From positions 1,550,001 to 1,614,000 of the forward strand of contig NZ_JAEHFW010000001.1 of assembly GCF_016522075.1 (NCBI RefSeq): 64,000 nt of DNA, given 5' to 3'. Positions 55,453-63,828 of this stretch are shown here, piece after piece (position 1 is the first letter of the stretch; each line of letters opens with the position of its first letter). This stretch comes from Mucilaginibacter segetis. GTDB taxonomy: Bacteria > Bacteroidota > Bacteroidia > Sphingobacteriales > Sphingobacteriaceae. The notes beneath the pieces are model-generated. The model did no database searches, had not been told where the DNA came from, and worked only from the letters and a program-made list of their open reading frames with translations. The position numbers and the translations under genes are program-made.

Positions 55453-56106
55453 TTAGTGGTGACCACGGTTTCCGCCATGTCCGCCATTGGTATGTGCTCT
55501 TGATGCACCATGACTACTGTTGCCGTGACCGCGAATAGTTACATGTGTACGGCTGGTTACCCGGCGTGTAGTATGGTGATTTGGTGCGTGGGTAACCCTT
55601 GTGCGGGTTACTGTTCTGGAATGCGGCGCACCCGGAGATCTGTGAGTAACCCTGGTATGCGTTACAGTTCTGTTATGAGGGGTGTAACGTGTACGATTTA
55701 CTACTCGTGTATTGGGTCTTGCCCTGTAATGATCTCTTATAATAACCTGATGGCCTCTGTTACCTCTGTATTTGGCATAGATGCGTCTGTCATGAGAAAA
55801 ATAACGATAGGGATGCGGCCTGTATACGGCTACTTTATAGCCATTATTTATATTATAATAACGATAACGGTAAGGTAAGGTATTTCTGAATACCCACTGG
55901 CCATTTATTAGAAATACAAATTGGTGTGTTGGCACATAATAATAACTTTCTATATCCGGCAAGTAGTAATAATCTGCCGATGCGTATTCAACAGGGGGAT
56001 TCCATGCGCCTATATGCAAGTCTACACTTACCTGTGCTTTTGTTTTAGACGATGTTAACGTTAATATTAATAAAAGGGGGATCAAGCTTACAAATATCTT
56101 TTTCAT
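55453..56106 (-). CDS. Exported protein with His/Arg/Gly-rich repetitive tail
   Basis: 217 residues. A signal peptide (about 1-24) is followed by a conserved-looking aromatic-rich domain (about 30-100, with YYLPDIESYYYVPTHQFVFLINGQW). The last 100 residues are low complexity, with repeated units of the form RTVTRTRVTH and a His/Gly tail ending GNRGHH. Likely periplasmic or surface. The repeats may bind metal or nucleic acid or anchor the protein; no family function is known to me. Confidence 0.7.
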   Translation of the reverse strand: MKKIFVSLIPLLLILTLTSSKTKAQVSVDLHIGAWNPPVEYASADYYYLPDIESYYYVPTHQFVFLINGQWVFRNTLPYRYRYYNINNGYKVAVYRPHPYRYFSHDRRIYAKYRGNRGHQVIIRDHYRARPNTRVVNRTRYTPHNRTVTHTRVTHRSPGAPHSRTVTRTRVTHAPNHHTTRRVTSRTHVTIRGHGNSSHGASRAHTNGGHGGNRGHH

Positions 56107-56197
56107 AGTATCATAAATTTAAATAACACGCATAATTAACTATCGTGCCTGTTTAATAGACTGGGAGCACATCTTATGGTTTAATTAAGCGCTTACA

Positions 56198-57307
56198 TTA
56201 CAGTTCTCCGGCAACAAAAAGATTTTCTGTTTGGCCGTTTTTCTTCAGCAGCATAAAGTGCGATTTTATAGCCGCCGGCAGCGAATAAGAGCGGTAATTG
56301 AGATGATATTTTTTTGCATACCTTTTAATAATAGGTGTGATGGCCGGGTAATAGGTATGAGCTACAGTGGGGAATAAATGATGGGCCACATGATGATTAA
56401 AACCACCGAATAAAATATTTGCAAGCCGGCTTTCAGTACTGAAATCTTTAGTTTCAGCAACCTGATACATTGCCCAACTCATATCAATTTCTCCATTATC
56501 AGGTGGTAAAGGGAATATTGCATCTTCATCTGCATGAGTTGAAAGTAGCGCGGTTACTCCAAAAGCGCTGGCCGCAAAATGCATTATAAAAAAGGCGGCT
56601 AAAATAGTATACCATGGCTGATCAAGAACGAGCATCGGTAATATTAACATTATAAATAAATTGCAGGCCTTCGCAAGAAAAAGTTTATAATATTCAATTT
56701 TGGGAATACGTACTACTCTTTTAAGATAATTGTCCTTCAATCCAAAAAAATCTTTAAAATCTCTTATGAGCAGCCAGTTTAATGTATATAAAAAATACAT
56801 GAACCACATGTATATATGCTGGTAACGATGAAAGCCGAACCATTTACTTTCCGGAAAAATCCTTAAAATATCACTCTGCTTTACATCAATATCCCAATGC
56901 TGCATATTCGGGTACGGATGGTGTAAAACCAGGTGGCGTTTTTTCCATATATAACTATTGCTACCAAAAAGTTCCAACACATAGGTTAACCATTCATTAT
57001 AATTACGCTTTTTAAATATAGCACCATGGGCGGCATCATGAAAGGTATTTAAGAAAACGAGTATCATACTTATACCCGTTAAAATATAAAATAAAAATAG
57101 CAGGCGGGTATAATTACCGAATAGTAATATACAGCTATAAAAGGTAAAATATAGTGTTATAAATAAGATAGACTTTATGATGATCTGTTTTTGTATGCTT
57201 TTGTTTTGCAATACCTTTCGTTGTACTTCTTTAAGGAGCTCTTTATAAAAGTCATCAGAACCTGCCTTTTTAAATGTGGGTTTAATCAGGTTTTCTACAG
57301 TTGCCAT
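56198..57307 (-). CDS. Fatty acid desaturase
   Basis: 369 residues with about four membrane helices and the three histidine boxes of membrane desaturases: HDAAHG, HLVLHH, and HHVAHHLFP near the C-terminus. It introduces a double bond into a membrane acyl chain using diiron and O2. The second and third boxes are of the acyl-lipid type, but regioselectivity cannot be inferred. Single gene, divergent from gatB. Confidence 0.9.
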   Translation of the reverse strand: MATVENLIKPTFKKAGSDDFYKELLKEVQRKVLQNKSIQKQIIIKSILFITLYFTFYSCILLFGNYTRLLFLFYILTGISMILVFLNTFHDAAHGAIFKKRNYNEWLTYVLELFGSNSYIWKKRHLVLHHPYPNMQHWDIDVKQSDILRIFPESKWFGFHRYQHIYMWFMYFLYTLNWLLIRDFKDFFGLKDNYLKRVVRIPKIEYYKLFLAKACNLFIMLILPMLVLDQPWYTILAAFFIMHFAASAFGVTALLSTHADEDAIFPLPPDNGEIDMSWAMYQVAETKDFSTESRLANILFGGFNHHVAHHLFPTVAHTYYPAITPIIKRYAKKYHLNYRSYSLPAAIKSHFMLLKKNGQTENLFVAGEL

Positions 57308-57466
57308 TGTTTATACTTCAATGCTTAATAACTAATATTTTTAAAACAGTCTTCATAAAAGTTGGTTTGCATAAAATATATAATTCTGACCTTTCACAGA
57401 CATTAGTCAGCCTCAAGCATGTTCATTAAAAGGCAAAAAATCCCTATAAAAAATAACTAATAACGT

Positions 57467-57474
57467 TATATTTG
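57467..57474 (+). promoter_or_regulatory. Candidate -7 element of gatB
   Basis: TATATTTG matches TAnnTTTG, 38 bp before the gatB ATG. No clear -33 TTG. Confidence 0.4.
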
Positions 57475-57512
57475 ACAAGTTTGATCAATGCTGACAGCAG
57501 CTAAAATATAAT

Positions 57513-58982
57513 ATGGCAGTTCTGAAGAGCGGCGTAAGTGATAAGTACGAATTAGTAGTAGGATTAGAAGTTCACGCGCAATTATCCACATTAAGTAAAG
57601 CATTTTCCTCAGATTCGGCAGCTTTTGGTGCCGAACCTAATCATCATGTCAGTGCTATATCATTAGGGCATCCGGGCACGTTACCACGTATCAATAAAAG
57701 GATGGTGGAATATGCGATAAAAATGGGCATTGCCTGTAATTGTTCTATTAATCTCACTAATACATTTGCTCGTAAAAATTATTTCTATGCTGATTTGCCT
57801 AAAGGTTTTCAAACCACGCAAGACCAGCATCCTGTGTGCCTTGGCGGTAGTATTAAAGTAAAGCTGGCCAATGGTTCTATAAAAGATCTGGCTATTCATC
57901 ATATTCACATGGAGGATGATGCCGGTAAAAGTTCGCACGATCAGCATGATCAATTTTCACTTATTGATCTGAACAGAGCAGGAGTACCTTTAATAGAAAT
58001 AGTATCGGAACCTGATATGCGTAGCAGCGAAGAAGCCGGCTTGTTTTTAACAGAAATACGCAGGCTGTTACGTTACCTTGACATATGCGACGGTAATATG
58101 GAAGAAGGCAGTATGCGCTGTGATGCCAATATATCCGTGAGATTAAAGGGTGCGAAATCTTTTGGTAACCGTTGTGAGGTTAAAAATCTTAACTCGATAC
58201 GCAATGTGCAGCGTGCAATTGAACATGAATTTGAACGACAAGTATCAATTATTGAAGGTGGCGGGCATATAAGTCAAAATACTCTTAATTTTAATGCGGA
58301 TACCGGTGAAACTTCTGTACTTCGTTCCAAAGAAATGGCCAATGATTACCGATATTTTCTTGAACCTGACCTGTTACCCGTTACGCTTACCGAAGTATAT
58401 CTTTCATCTATTCGTGAAAGCATGCCGTCGCTTCCGGCCGAACTTTATGCTAAATATGTTACAGCATTTGGTTTAAGTGATTATGACGCCGAAGTTATTA
58501 CATCGGATAAAGACTTCGCAGCTTATTTTGATGCTGTAACCCTGTTTACCCAAAATTATAAAGCCGCAGCCAATTGGTTAATGGGTGCTGTTAAATCATA
58601 TTTAAACGACAATAATTTATCTATAATTAATTTTACTTTAAAACCCGAAACCCTGGCTCAGTTAATTAAAATAGTTGATGAAGGTAAAGTAAACAACACT
58701 CTGGCAGCACAAAAACTTTTCCCGGCACTAATAGCATCTCCACATAAATCAGCTATTGATATAGCTAATGAACTTAATTTATTTATAAGCGAAGACAGAT
58801 CAGAAGTAGAGCAGTTTATACAGTCTGCCCTGGCCAAATTTCCTGATAAGGTAATAGAATACCAAAAAGGAAAGAAAGGCGTTTTAGGCTTGTTTATGGG
58901 CGAGATCATGAAAAGCTCCAAGGGAAAAATAGATCCTAAAAAAACCAATCAACTTTTAATAAAGCAATTAGAATCTAAATAA
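57513..58982 (+). CDS. gatB: Aspartyl/glutamyl-tRNA amidotransferase subunit B
   Basis: 489 residues. GatB motifs are complete: YELVVGLEVHAQLSTLSKAFS, the GHPGTLPRIN and ARKNYFYADLPKGFQTTQ core, HHIHMEDDAGKSSHD, EVKNLNSIRNVQRAIE, and the C-terminal YqeY-like domain ending MKSSKGKIDPKKTNQLL. With GatA and GatC it amidates Glu-tRNA(Gln) and/or Asp-tRNA(Asn) with ammonia from glutamine. gatA and gatC are not here. A TlpA lipoprotein gene follows with no gap. Confidence 0.96.
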   Translation: MAVLKSGVSDKYELVVGLEVHAQLSTLSKAFSSDSAAFGAEPNHHVSAISLGHPGTLPRINKRMVEYAIKMGIACNCSINLTNTFARKNYFYADLPKGFQTTQDQHPVCLGGSIKVKLANGSIKDLAIHHIHMEDDAGKSSHDQHDQFSLIDLNRAGVPLIEIVSEPDMRSSEEAGLFLTEIRRLLRYLDICDGNMEEGSMRCDANISVRLKGAKSFGNRCEVKNLNSIRNVQRAIEHEFERQVSIIEGGGHISQNTLNFNADTGETSVLRSKEMANDYRYFLEPDLLPVTLTEVYLSSIRESMPSLPAELYAKYVTAFGLSDYDAEVITSDKDFAAYFDAVTLFTQNYKAAANWLMGAVKSYLNDNNLSIINFTLKPETLAQLIKIVDEGKVNNTLAAQKLFPALIASPHKSAIDIANELNLFISEDRSEVEQFIQSALAKFPDKVIEYQKGKKGVLGLFMGEIMKSSKGKIDPKKTNQLLIKQLESK

Positions 58983-60107
58983 ATGAAACAACGTTTTATA
59001 ACTTTTATCGCCTTTTTATCCGCTCTTTTTATTATATCATGTAAAAGTAGTGATGACTTTACAATCTCAGGAACACTTAAAAATCCCGGCGATCTGAAAA
59101 TGGTTTACCTGCTTGAAGCTGATAGCACACAAATAATTATTGTTGACTCAACCACGTTAAGCGAAAAAAACAAATTTCAATTTAAACATAAGGCCCCATA
59201 CGCTAACTTATTTAAGCTACGTATAGGTAATAATATCTTTGATTTTATTGCTAAAAATGGCGATGATATTGAATTCAGCACCGATATGTCTGATATATCA
59301 CACGCATATAATGTATCAGGATCAGAAACCTCTGAAAAAATAAAAGAATTTAACAAGATCAGTAATTACTACGGCGAAAAAAATAGCATTTTGTCTGACG
59401 AATACAGTACAAAAGCACAAGCACTTGGACATGAGTCTGACTCATTATTAAGTATTTACATGCCTCAATTTCAAAAAAATATTACCGACTACAGTAACGC
59501 GGTTTTAAAATTTATAGCTGATAATAAAAAATCATTAGCCGCTTTTTACGCAGCAACTTCTCTTGATCAGTATAAGTATGAACAACAACTGGTTGCTTAT
59601 GCTGATGATATAAAGGATGATTTTAAAGATAATCCGGGTGTACAAATCTTCATCAGACAAATGGAGGCGATTAAGCCTGTTTCGGTCGGCCATAAAGCTC
59701 CTGAATTTACAGCTGCCGGTATTGATGGTAAACCAATAAAATTATCTGATTATAAAGGCAAATATGTGATGCTGGATTTTTGGGCTTCATGGTGCGCACC
59801 ATGCAGGCAGGAAAATCCGAATGTTGTAAAGCAGTATAATAAATATAAATCCAAAGGTTTTAATATTTTGGGAATATCGCTTGATACTGATAAAAAAGAT
59901 TGGGAGAAGGCTATTGCGGCAGACAAGCTTACATGGACCCACGTTTCTGACTTAAAGCGTTTTGAAGGACCTACTGAATTGTTGTATAAGGTGGAAGCAA
60001 TTCCATCTAATTTTATTATTAACCCTCAGGGTGTTATTGTTGCAAAAAATGTAACCGGTGCTGATCTTGAAGAATTTTTAAACAAAATATTTAATAAGCC
60101 TGAATAA
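58983..60107 (+). CDS. TlpA-family disulfide reductase lipoprotein with DUF4369 domain
   Basis: 374 residues. A lipoprotein signal with lipobox FIISC (Cys20) is followed by a DUF4369-like domain (about 28-110), a helical linker, and a TlpA domain (about 235-374) with WASWCAPCR and the cis-Pro segment VEAIPSNFIIN. It would be a membrane-attached periplasmic thiol-disulfide oxidoreductase. Its ATG begins on the base after the gatB stop, so it depends on gatB transcription. It shares its layout with the protein at 13350-14477. Confidence 0.9.
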   Translation: MKQRFITFIAFLSALFIISCKSSDDFTISGTLKNPGDLKMVYLLEADSTQIIIVDSTTLSEKNKFQFKHKAPYANLFKLRIGNNIFDFIAKNGDDIEFSTDMSDISHAYNVSGSETSEKIKEFNKISNYYGEKNSILSDEYSTKAQALGHESDSLLSIYMPQFQKNITDYSNAVLKFIADNKKSLAAFYAATSLDQYKYEQQLVAYADDIKDDFKDNPGVQIFIRQMEAIKPVSVGHKAPEFTAAGIDGKPIKLSDYKGKYVMLDFWASWCAPCRQENPNVVKQYNKYKSKGFNILGISLDTDKKDWEKAIAADKLTWTHVSDLKRFEGPTELLYKVEAIPSNFIINPQGVIVAKNVTGADLEEFLNKIFNKPE

Positions 60108-60204
60108 ATAGTTAACTTAAAGTGATATTTAACAATTTGTTAATATGAAATTAACCGTTAGCTGCTTTTAAGATTATACTTTTATACAAAAAAATTAACC
60201 TTAC

Positions 60205-60897
60205 ATGAGCACCTCCGGAAAGCAAAAAATACTTATAGTTGATGATGAACCTGATATTTTAGAGCTGATTGAGTATAATCTAAAAAAAGAAGGATATCAG
60301 GTTTATTCTGCACGTAACGGGCAGGAAGCCGTAGCTGAGGCCAAAAGAACACTTCCTGATCTTATTGTACTTGATATAATGATGCCTAAAATGGACGGTA
60401 TAGAAGCCTGCCGTATTATGCGAACCATGCCCGAATTTAAAAACACCTTTATGGTTTTTTTAACCGCGCGTAGTGAGGAGTATTCTGAAATAGCAGGTTT
60501 TAACGTAGGAGCCGATGATTACATAGCTAAACCTATAAAACCCAGAGCATTAGTGAGCCGTATTAACGCAATACTGCGCAGAAATTCAACACCCGAAGAA
60601 GTTGCAGATAACAAACTGGAGATAGGAGACCTTGTTATTGACAGAGAAGCATATTTGGTTTATAAAAATGGAGTAAAGGTAGTTTTAGCAAAAAAAGAAT
60701 TTGAACTGCTTTATTTACTTGCATCAAAACCCGGAAAGGTTTACACCCGGGAAGTAATATTAAAAAACATCTGGGAAGATTCAGTAGTGGTAACAAACCG
60801 TACCATCGATGTGCACATACGTAAACTCCGTGAAAAATTAGGAGACGATTGCGTAGCTACTGTAAAAGGTGTTGGCTACAAATTTGAAGTACGATAA
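60205..60897 (+). CDS. OmpR/PhoB-family response regulator
   Basis: 230 residues. The receiver domain has acidic pocket DDEPD, phospho-acceptor Asp in LIVLDIMMPKMDG, Thr in VFLTARSEE and Lys in DYIAKPIKPRAL. The winged-helix effector has LAKKEFELLYLLASKPGKVYTREVILKNIWED and ends TVKGVGYKFEV. No cognate kinase is beside it. It resembles PhoB-type regulators common in Bacteroidota, but its target is unknown. Confidence 0.92.
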   Translation: MSTSGKQKILIVDDEPDILELIEYNLKKEGYQVYSARNGQEAVAEAKRTLPDLIVLDIMMPKMDGIEACRIMRTMPEFKNTFMVFLTARSEEYSEIAGFNVGADDYIAKPIKPRALVSRINAILRRNSTPEEVADNKLEIGDLVIDREAYLVYKNGVKVVLAKKEFELLYLLASKPGKVYTREVILKNIWEDSVVVTNRTIDVHIRKLREKLGDDCVATVKGVGYKFEVR

Positions 60898-60916
60898 ATT
60901 ATGTTTCATAAATGAT

Positions 60917-60945
60917 AAAAAGCTCCGCATAAGACGGAGCTTTTT
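60917..60945. terminator. Bidirectional terminator
   Basis: A 10-bp stem AAAAGCTCCG (60917-60926) / CGGAGCTTTT (60935-60944) between the convergent regulator genes. Confidence 0.85.
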
Positions 60946-60968
60946 ATGTTATAGATGAGATACTTCTG

Positions 60969-61637
60969 TTAAATTGATAGTTGAAAAAGATTGTACCTTA
61001 TAGCAAATAAAACGAGACCTGCGGTATTCCTGCAATTCACTTTATTTATGAGCCGCTTGCGATGTCCCTCAACAGTGCGAACGCTTAGAAACAGCTCTTC
61101 AGCAATTTCCGAATTGTTATATTCTTTACAAATAAGTTGAAGCAGTTGTTTTTCACGTTTAGATAAGGCCACAGGAATTTTATCAAAAGTGTTGTTTACA
61201 TTATGCTTATGGTTGGAGCTAAGCCGTATTGCCCTTAAAACTTCGGTATTAAAATAAAATCCTTTTTGATAAACTGTTTTTATCGCAAGGGTAAGTTCAT
61301 CTTTGTCACAGTTTTTGGCCATATAGGAAGCTGCACCCGCATTTATCAATTGAGTAATAAGCAAATCGTTAATATGTACTGATAGTATAACTATTTTTAT
61401 ATTAGGAAATTTCTTATGAAGTATTTTATTAAGTTCCACACCATTCATTCCTGGCATGTCAAGATCTATAATTGCAACATCAACTTTTATATCGGTCGAA
61501 TTTAATGCCTCAATAAACGCCTCTCCACCCGGATAGTCACCTGCAAGTTTGAATATCTCTACTGAGTTAATTAATAGCGCAAGGCTCTGTCGGAATAAAT
61601 TCTGATCATCAACTATTGCTACGTTAATTTTATTCAT
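60969..61637 (-). CDS. LuxR/NarL-family response regulator
   Basis: 222 residues. Receiver domain: AIVDDQNLFRQSL, phospho-acceptor Asp in VAIIDLDMPGMNG, Lys in YMAKNCDKDEL. The C-terminal HTH reads LSKREKQLLQLICKEYNNSEIAEELFLSVRTVEGHRKRLINK. It is the output of the histidine kinase gene directly upstream, separated by 7 bp. A TTG at 61652 would overlap the kinase gene; the ATG at 61637 (MNKINVAIVDDQ) is preferred. Confidence 0.93.
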   Translation of the reverse strand: MNKINVAIVDDQNLFRQSLALLINSVEIFKLAGDYPGGEAFIEALNSTDIKVDVAIIDLDMPGMNGVELNKILHKKFPNIKIVILSVHINDLLITQLINAGAASYMAKNCDKDELTLAIKTVYQKGFYFNTEVLRAIRLSSNHKHNVNNTFDKIPVALSKREKQLLQLICKEYNNSEIAEELFLSVRTVEGHRKRLINKVNCRNTAGLVLFAIRYNLFQLSI

Positions 61638-61644
61638 AAATAGT

Positions 61645-62439
61645 TTAAACAACAGGGTAATTAATTGTTATGGAAAATCCCTTATCATTATAATTCCCCA
61701 ATTTAAAGTCGGCGTTAATATTAAGCAATCTGCTTTCTATATTTTGCATACCCATTCCTTTTTTTGAAGTAACTTGCTGAGACAAACCCCGGCCATTATC
61801 AGTATAGATAATTTTTAAATATTGTTCATCTGAGAAGAATTTTATATTAGCATTGCTAGCCCCTGAATGTTTAATGGTATTATTTAATAACTCTTCTAAA
61901 ACCCGATATATTGCGGTCGCGGTATGACTATCTAAATTACCTAATTCATTATCCGCATTGTTCAATATAGCGATATCTAATTTACCCGACTGGTTAATTA
62001 TAGTGCAGTGTTCGGTTATTGCTGCCACCAATCCGTAATAAGCCAGGGTAGTAGGAGATAAGTTGTGAGAGATATTACGTACATCTTTTACTATTTTATC
62101 AATAGTGTTTTTGCTCGACTTAATAAACTCTACGTGATGCACATCATTTTCATCTTTAGGTTTAAACATTTCAATAATGAGTCTAAGTCCGGATAACATT
62201 GTACCTACATCATCGTGAAGATCCTGCCCGATACGTTTTCGCTCGGCCTCTTGTGATTCAATTACCGCACGTAAAAGCTCTTTTTGATGAGCAATCTCCG
62301 CCTGTTGAAACTTCTGTCGTTGTTTTAAAAGCTTATTTTGATTGCGTATGGAGTATAATATAAAAGAAACAACAAGTAAAAATGTCCCTGCTATGCCTAA
62401 AATTATTAAGATGTAAATATTGTCGTTTTTGTTTTGCAT
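61645..62439 (-). CDS. Sensor histidine kinase (HisKA_3 type) with one membrane helix
   Basis: 264 residues. One N-terminal helix (about 9-30) and a short coiled coil, then the DHp domain with RIGQDLHDDVGTMLSGLRL (phospho-acceptor His), and the ATPase domain with ELLNNTIKHSGASN, YTDNGRGLS and GMGMQNIESRL. There is no recognisable sensor domain in the kinase itself. The polytopic membrane protein upstream overlaps it by 34 bp and is a good candidate to supply sensing. Confidence 0.92.
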   Translation of the reverse strand: MQNKNDNIYILIILGIAGTFLLVVSFILYSIRNQNKLLKQRQKFQQAEIAHQKELLRAVIESQEAERKRIGQDLHDDVGTMLSGLRLIIEMFKPKDENDVHHVEFIKSSKNTIDKIVKDVRNISHNLSPTTLAYYGLVAAITEHCTIINQSGKLDIAILNNADNELGNLDSHTATAIYRVLEELLNNTIKHSGASNANIKFFSDEQYLKIIYTDNGRGLSQQVTSKKGMGMQNIESRLLNINADFKLGNYNDKGFSITINYPVV

Positions 62440-63068
62440 TTATAAAAACCTATAGCAAACAAAATATACTCCAATGCTAATATACTTTCAGAAACGCCGA
62501 AAATAATATGAATTAAAGTATGGTTTGCTTTTAAAATGTAATTTGAAGATACAAACATCAAAAGACCACTTGCGTAGTAAAGAAGCAAGCCAGTGTTTAT
62601 CCAATTATAACAATTATCCGCCCAATTTACATTAGTATCACTATCATTTTGTTTAAACAATAATTGCATACTATATAAAGCTATCAATATAGCCCCGATA
62701 GGTCTGGTATAGCTATTAAATTGTTCCTTATTTTGGATAAAAAGTAAATTTATGATACATAGGATAGCGAATGTTATTGCAATGGCTATTAACTGTCTTC
62801 TCTTTTTTTTATCATAAAAAATCATGAAATATAATGACAAGCAACAAAATTCAAAAATCCCATAAAGATGATAAATTAAAATAGAATTGCCACCGTAGAT
62901 TATGTAGATGCGATTAATAAGATTAATAATTGCAGAAATAAGTACATACCAAAATATAACTTTTAATGCCTTAGGCAGATATTTATATTTAAAAACTGCA
63001 AAGAATATTGGCAATAAAGCTGTAGATGGAATAATATAGTGTGTATAAAGTCTGTAAAAGTTAAACAT
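62406..63068 (-). CDS. Polytopic membrane protein, putative sensor for the adjacent kinase
   Basis: 220 residues with about seven hydrophobic segments spread over the length (starts MFNFYRLYTHYIIPSTALLP). I do not know a defined family. Its coding end overlaps the histidine kinase start by 34 bp, implying coupled translation of the two. This layout, and the absence of a sensor domain in the kinase, suggest that it is the membrane sensor of the system. It could also be a separate lipid or peptide receptor. Confidence 0.7.
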   Translation of the reverse strand: MFNFYRLYTHYIIPSTALLPIFFAVFKYKYLPKALKVIFWYVLISAIINLINRIYIIYGGNSILIYHLYGIFEFCCLSLYFMIFYDKKKRRQLIAIAITFAILCIINLLFIQNKEQFNSYTRPIGAILIALYSMQLLFKQNDSDTNVNWADNCYNWINTGLLLYYASGLLMFVSSNYILKANHTLIHIIFGVSESILALEYILFAIGFYKCKTKTTIFTS

Positions 63069-63075
63069 AACAATA

Positions 63076-63108
63076 TTTATAAGCCTTAAATATATTAAAG
63101 CTTATAAA
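63076..63108. repeat. Inverted repeat between two signalling genes
   Basis: A 9-bp inverted repeat, TTTATAAGC (63076-63084) and GCTTATAAA (63100-63108), loop 15 nt, lies between the small Cys-tail protein gene and the membrane protein gene. It has no clear T-run. It could be an attenuator or operator, or chance in AT-rich DNA. Confidence 0.35.
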
Positions 63109-63121
63109 TATTTGTCATAAA

Positions 63122-63511
63122 TTATTGGCATAAATCGCTTTCAGTATCACATTCCGGAGGGCATGGCTGCGTCATATCATATACGTTGCTTTGTCCGTCG
63201 CCGCCAACACCACCATCGGTATCCGGAACTATTACTAATATATCTTTGCCATCTACCACAGGTACCAGCATTAATTTTGCTGTTTTTGGATCATTAGGTG
63301 ACTCTAACCCAATATATGCTCTTACTGCTTCTGCATCAGGGTTATATAAAAGGATGTTTTTAAAGTCAATAATTGGAATTGAAAATGATTTAATATTAAA
63401 TTCCTGTTGAGAAGTTACTAAATAGTTTCTCCAGTTTTCAGCCAATTGTATGGCATAATCTACAGGGATTGTTCCTTCAGGTCCGCTTGATGAATTGTTT
63501 TCGTTACTCAT
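63122..63511 (-). CDS. Small protein with C-terminal PCPxxCD...C motif
   Basis: 129 residues, no signal peptide or membrane helix. The N-terminal half has a conserved-looking AIQLAENWRNYLV and an AEAVRAYIGLESPNDP stretch; the end reads QPCPPECDTESDLCQ with Cys117, Cys121 and Cys128, and a Gly-rich linker before it. From memory, similar small proteins ending in PCPxxCDxxSxL recur in Bacteroidota next to membrane proteins, but I cannot confirm this here. It is 53 bp upstream of the membrane protein gene on the same strand, so it heads the signalling cassette. Confidence 0.65.
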   Translation of the reverse strand: MSNENNSSSGPEGTIPVDYAIQLAENWRNYLVTSQQEFNIKSFSIPIIDFKNILLYNPDAEAVRAYIGLESPNDPKTAKLMLVPVVDGKDILVIVPDTDGGVGGDGQSNVYDMTQPCPPECDTESDLCQ

Positions 63512-63828
63512 GTAAAAATTAGTGATATTGTTAAATAAATATTAAAAGATGTTTAAAAAACGCCTGAAATTACCGCTTTAGATATCAGTATTAAACGATT
63601 TTTTACGAATGAACAAAATGAACAATGTTATTTGCAGCAATAAATTAACTTTCACTTTAATTGAAAGTTATACGCTATTCATGATATGCTTATAGTTATT
63701 ATCTGTAGATTAAAATGAAAATTTTGGAGAATTCTATGTGCTCCCTACAACTAAAATCTCTATATTAATGCCGTTTTTCGATCTTAATTTAAGATGGAAA
63801 ATTTAGAACCTGAACTTCGTGTATTAAA
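63512..63828. other. Divergent intergenic region
   Basis: This 317-bp gap separates the Cys-tail protein gene (leftward) from the NRPS start (rightward), so it must hold promoters for both. It is AT-rich. I see no good TAnnTTTG box on either strand. The clearest element is the inverted repeat at 63646-63670. No ORF with a plausible start was found. Confidence 0.6.
63646..63670. repeat. Inverted repeat, possible operator
   Basis: A perfect 9-bp inverted repeat, TAACTTTCA (63646-63654) and TGAAAGTTA (63662-63670), with a 7-nt AT-rich spacer, in the divergent intergenic region. Arm length and spacing fit a dimeric regulator site, but a hairpin is equally possible. Confidence 0.4.
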
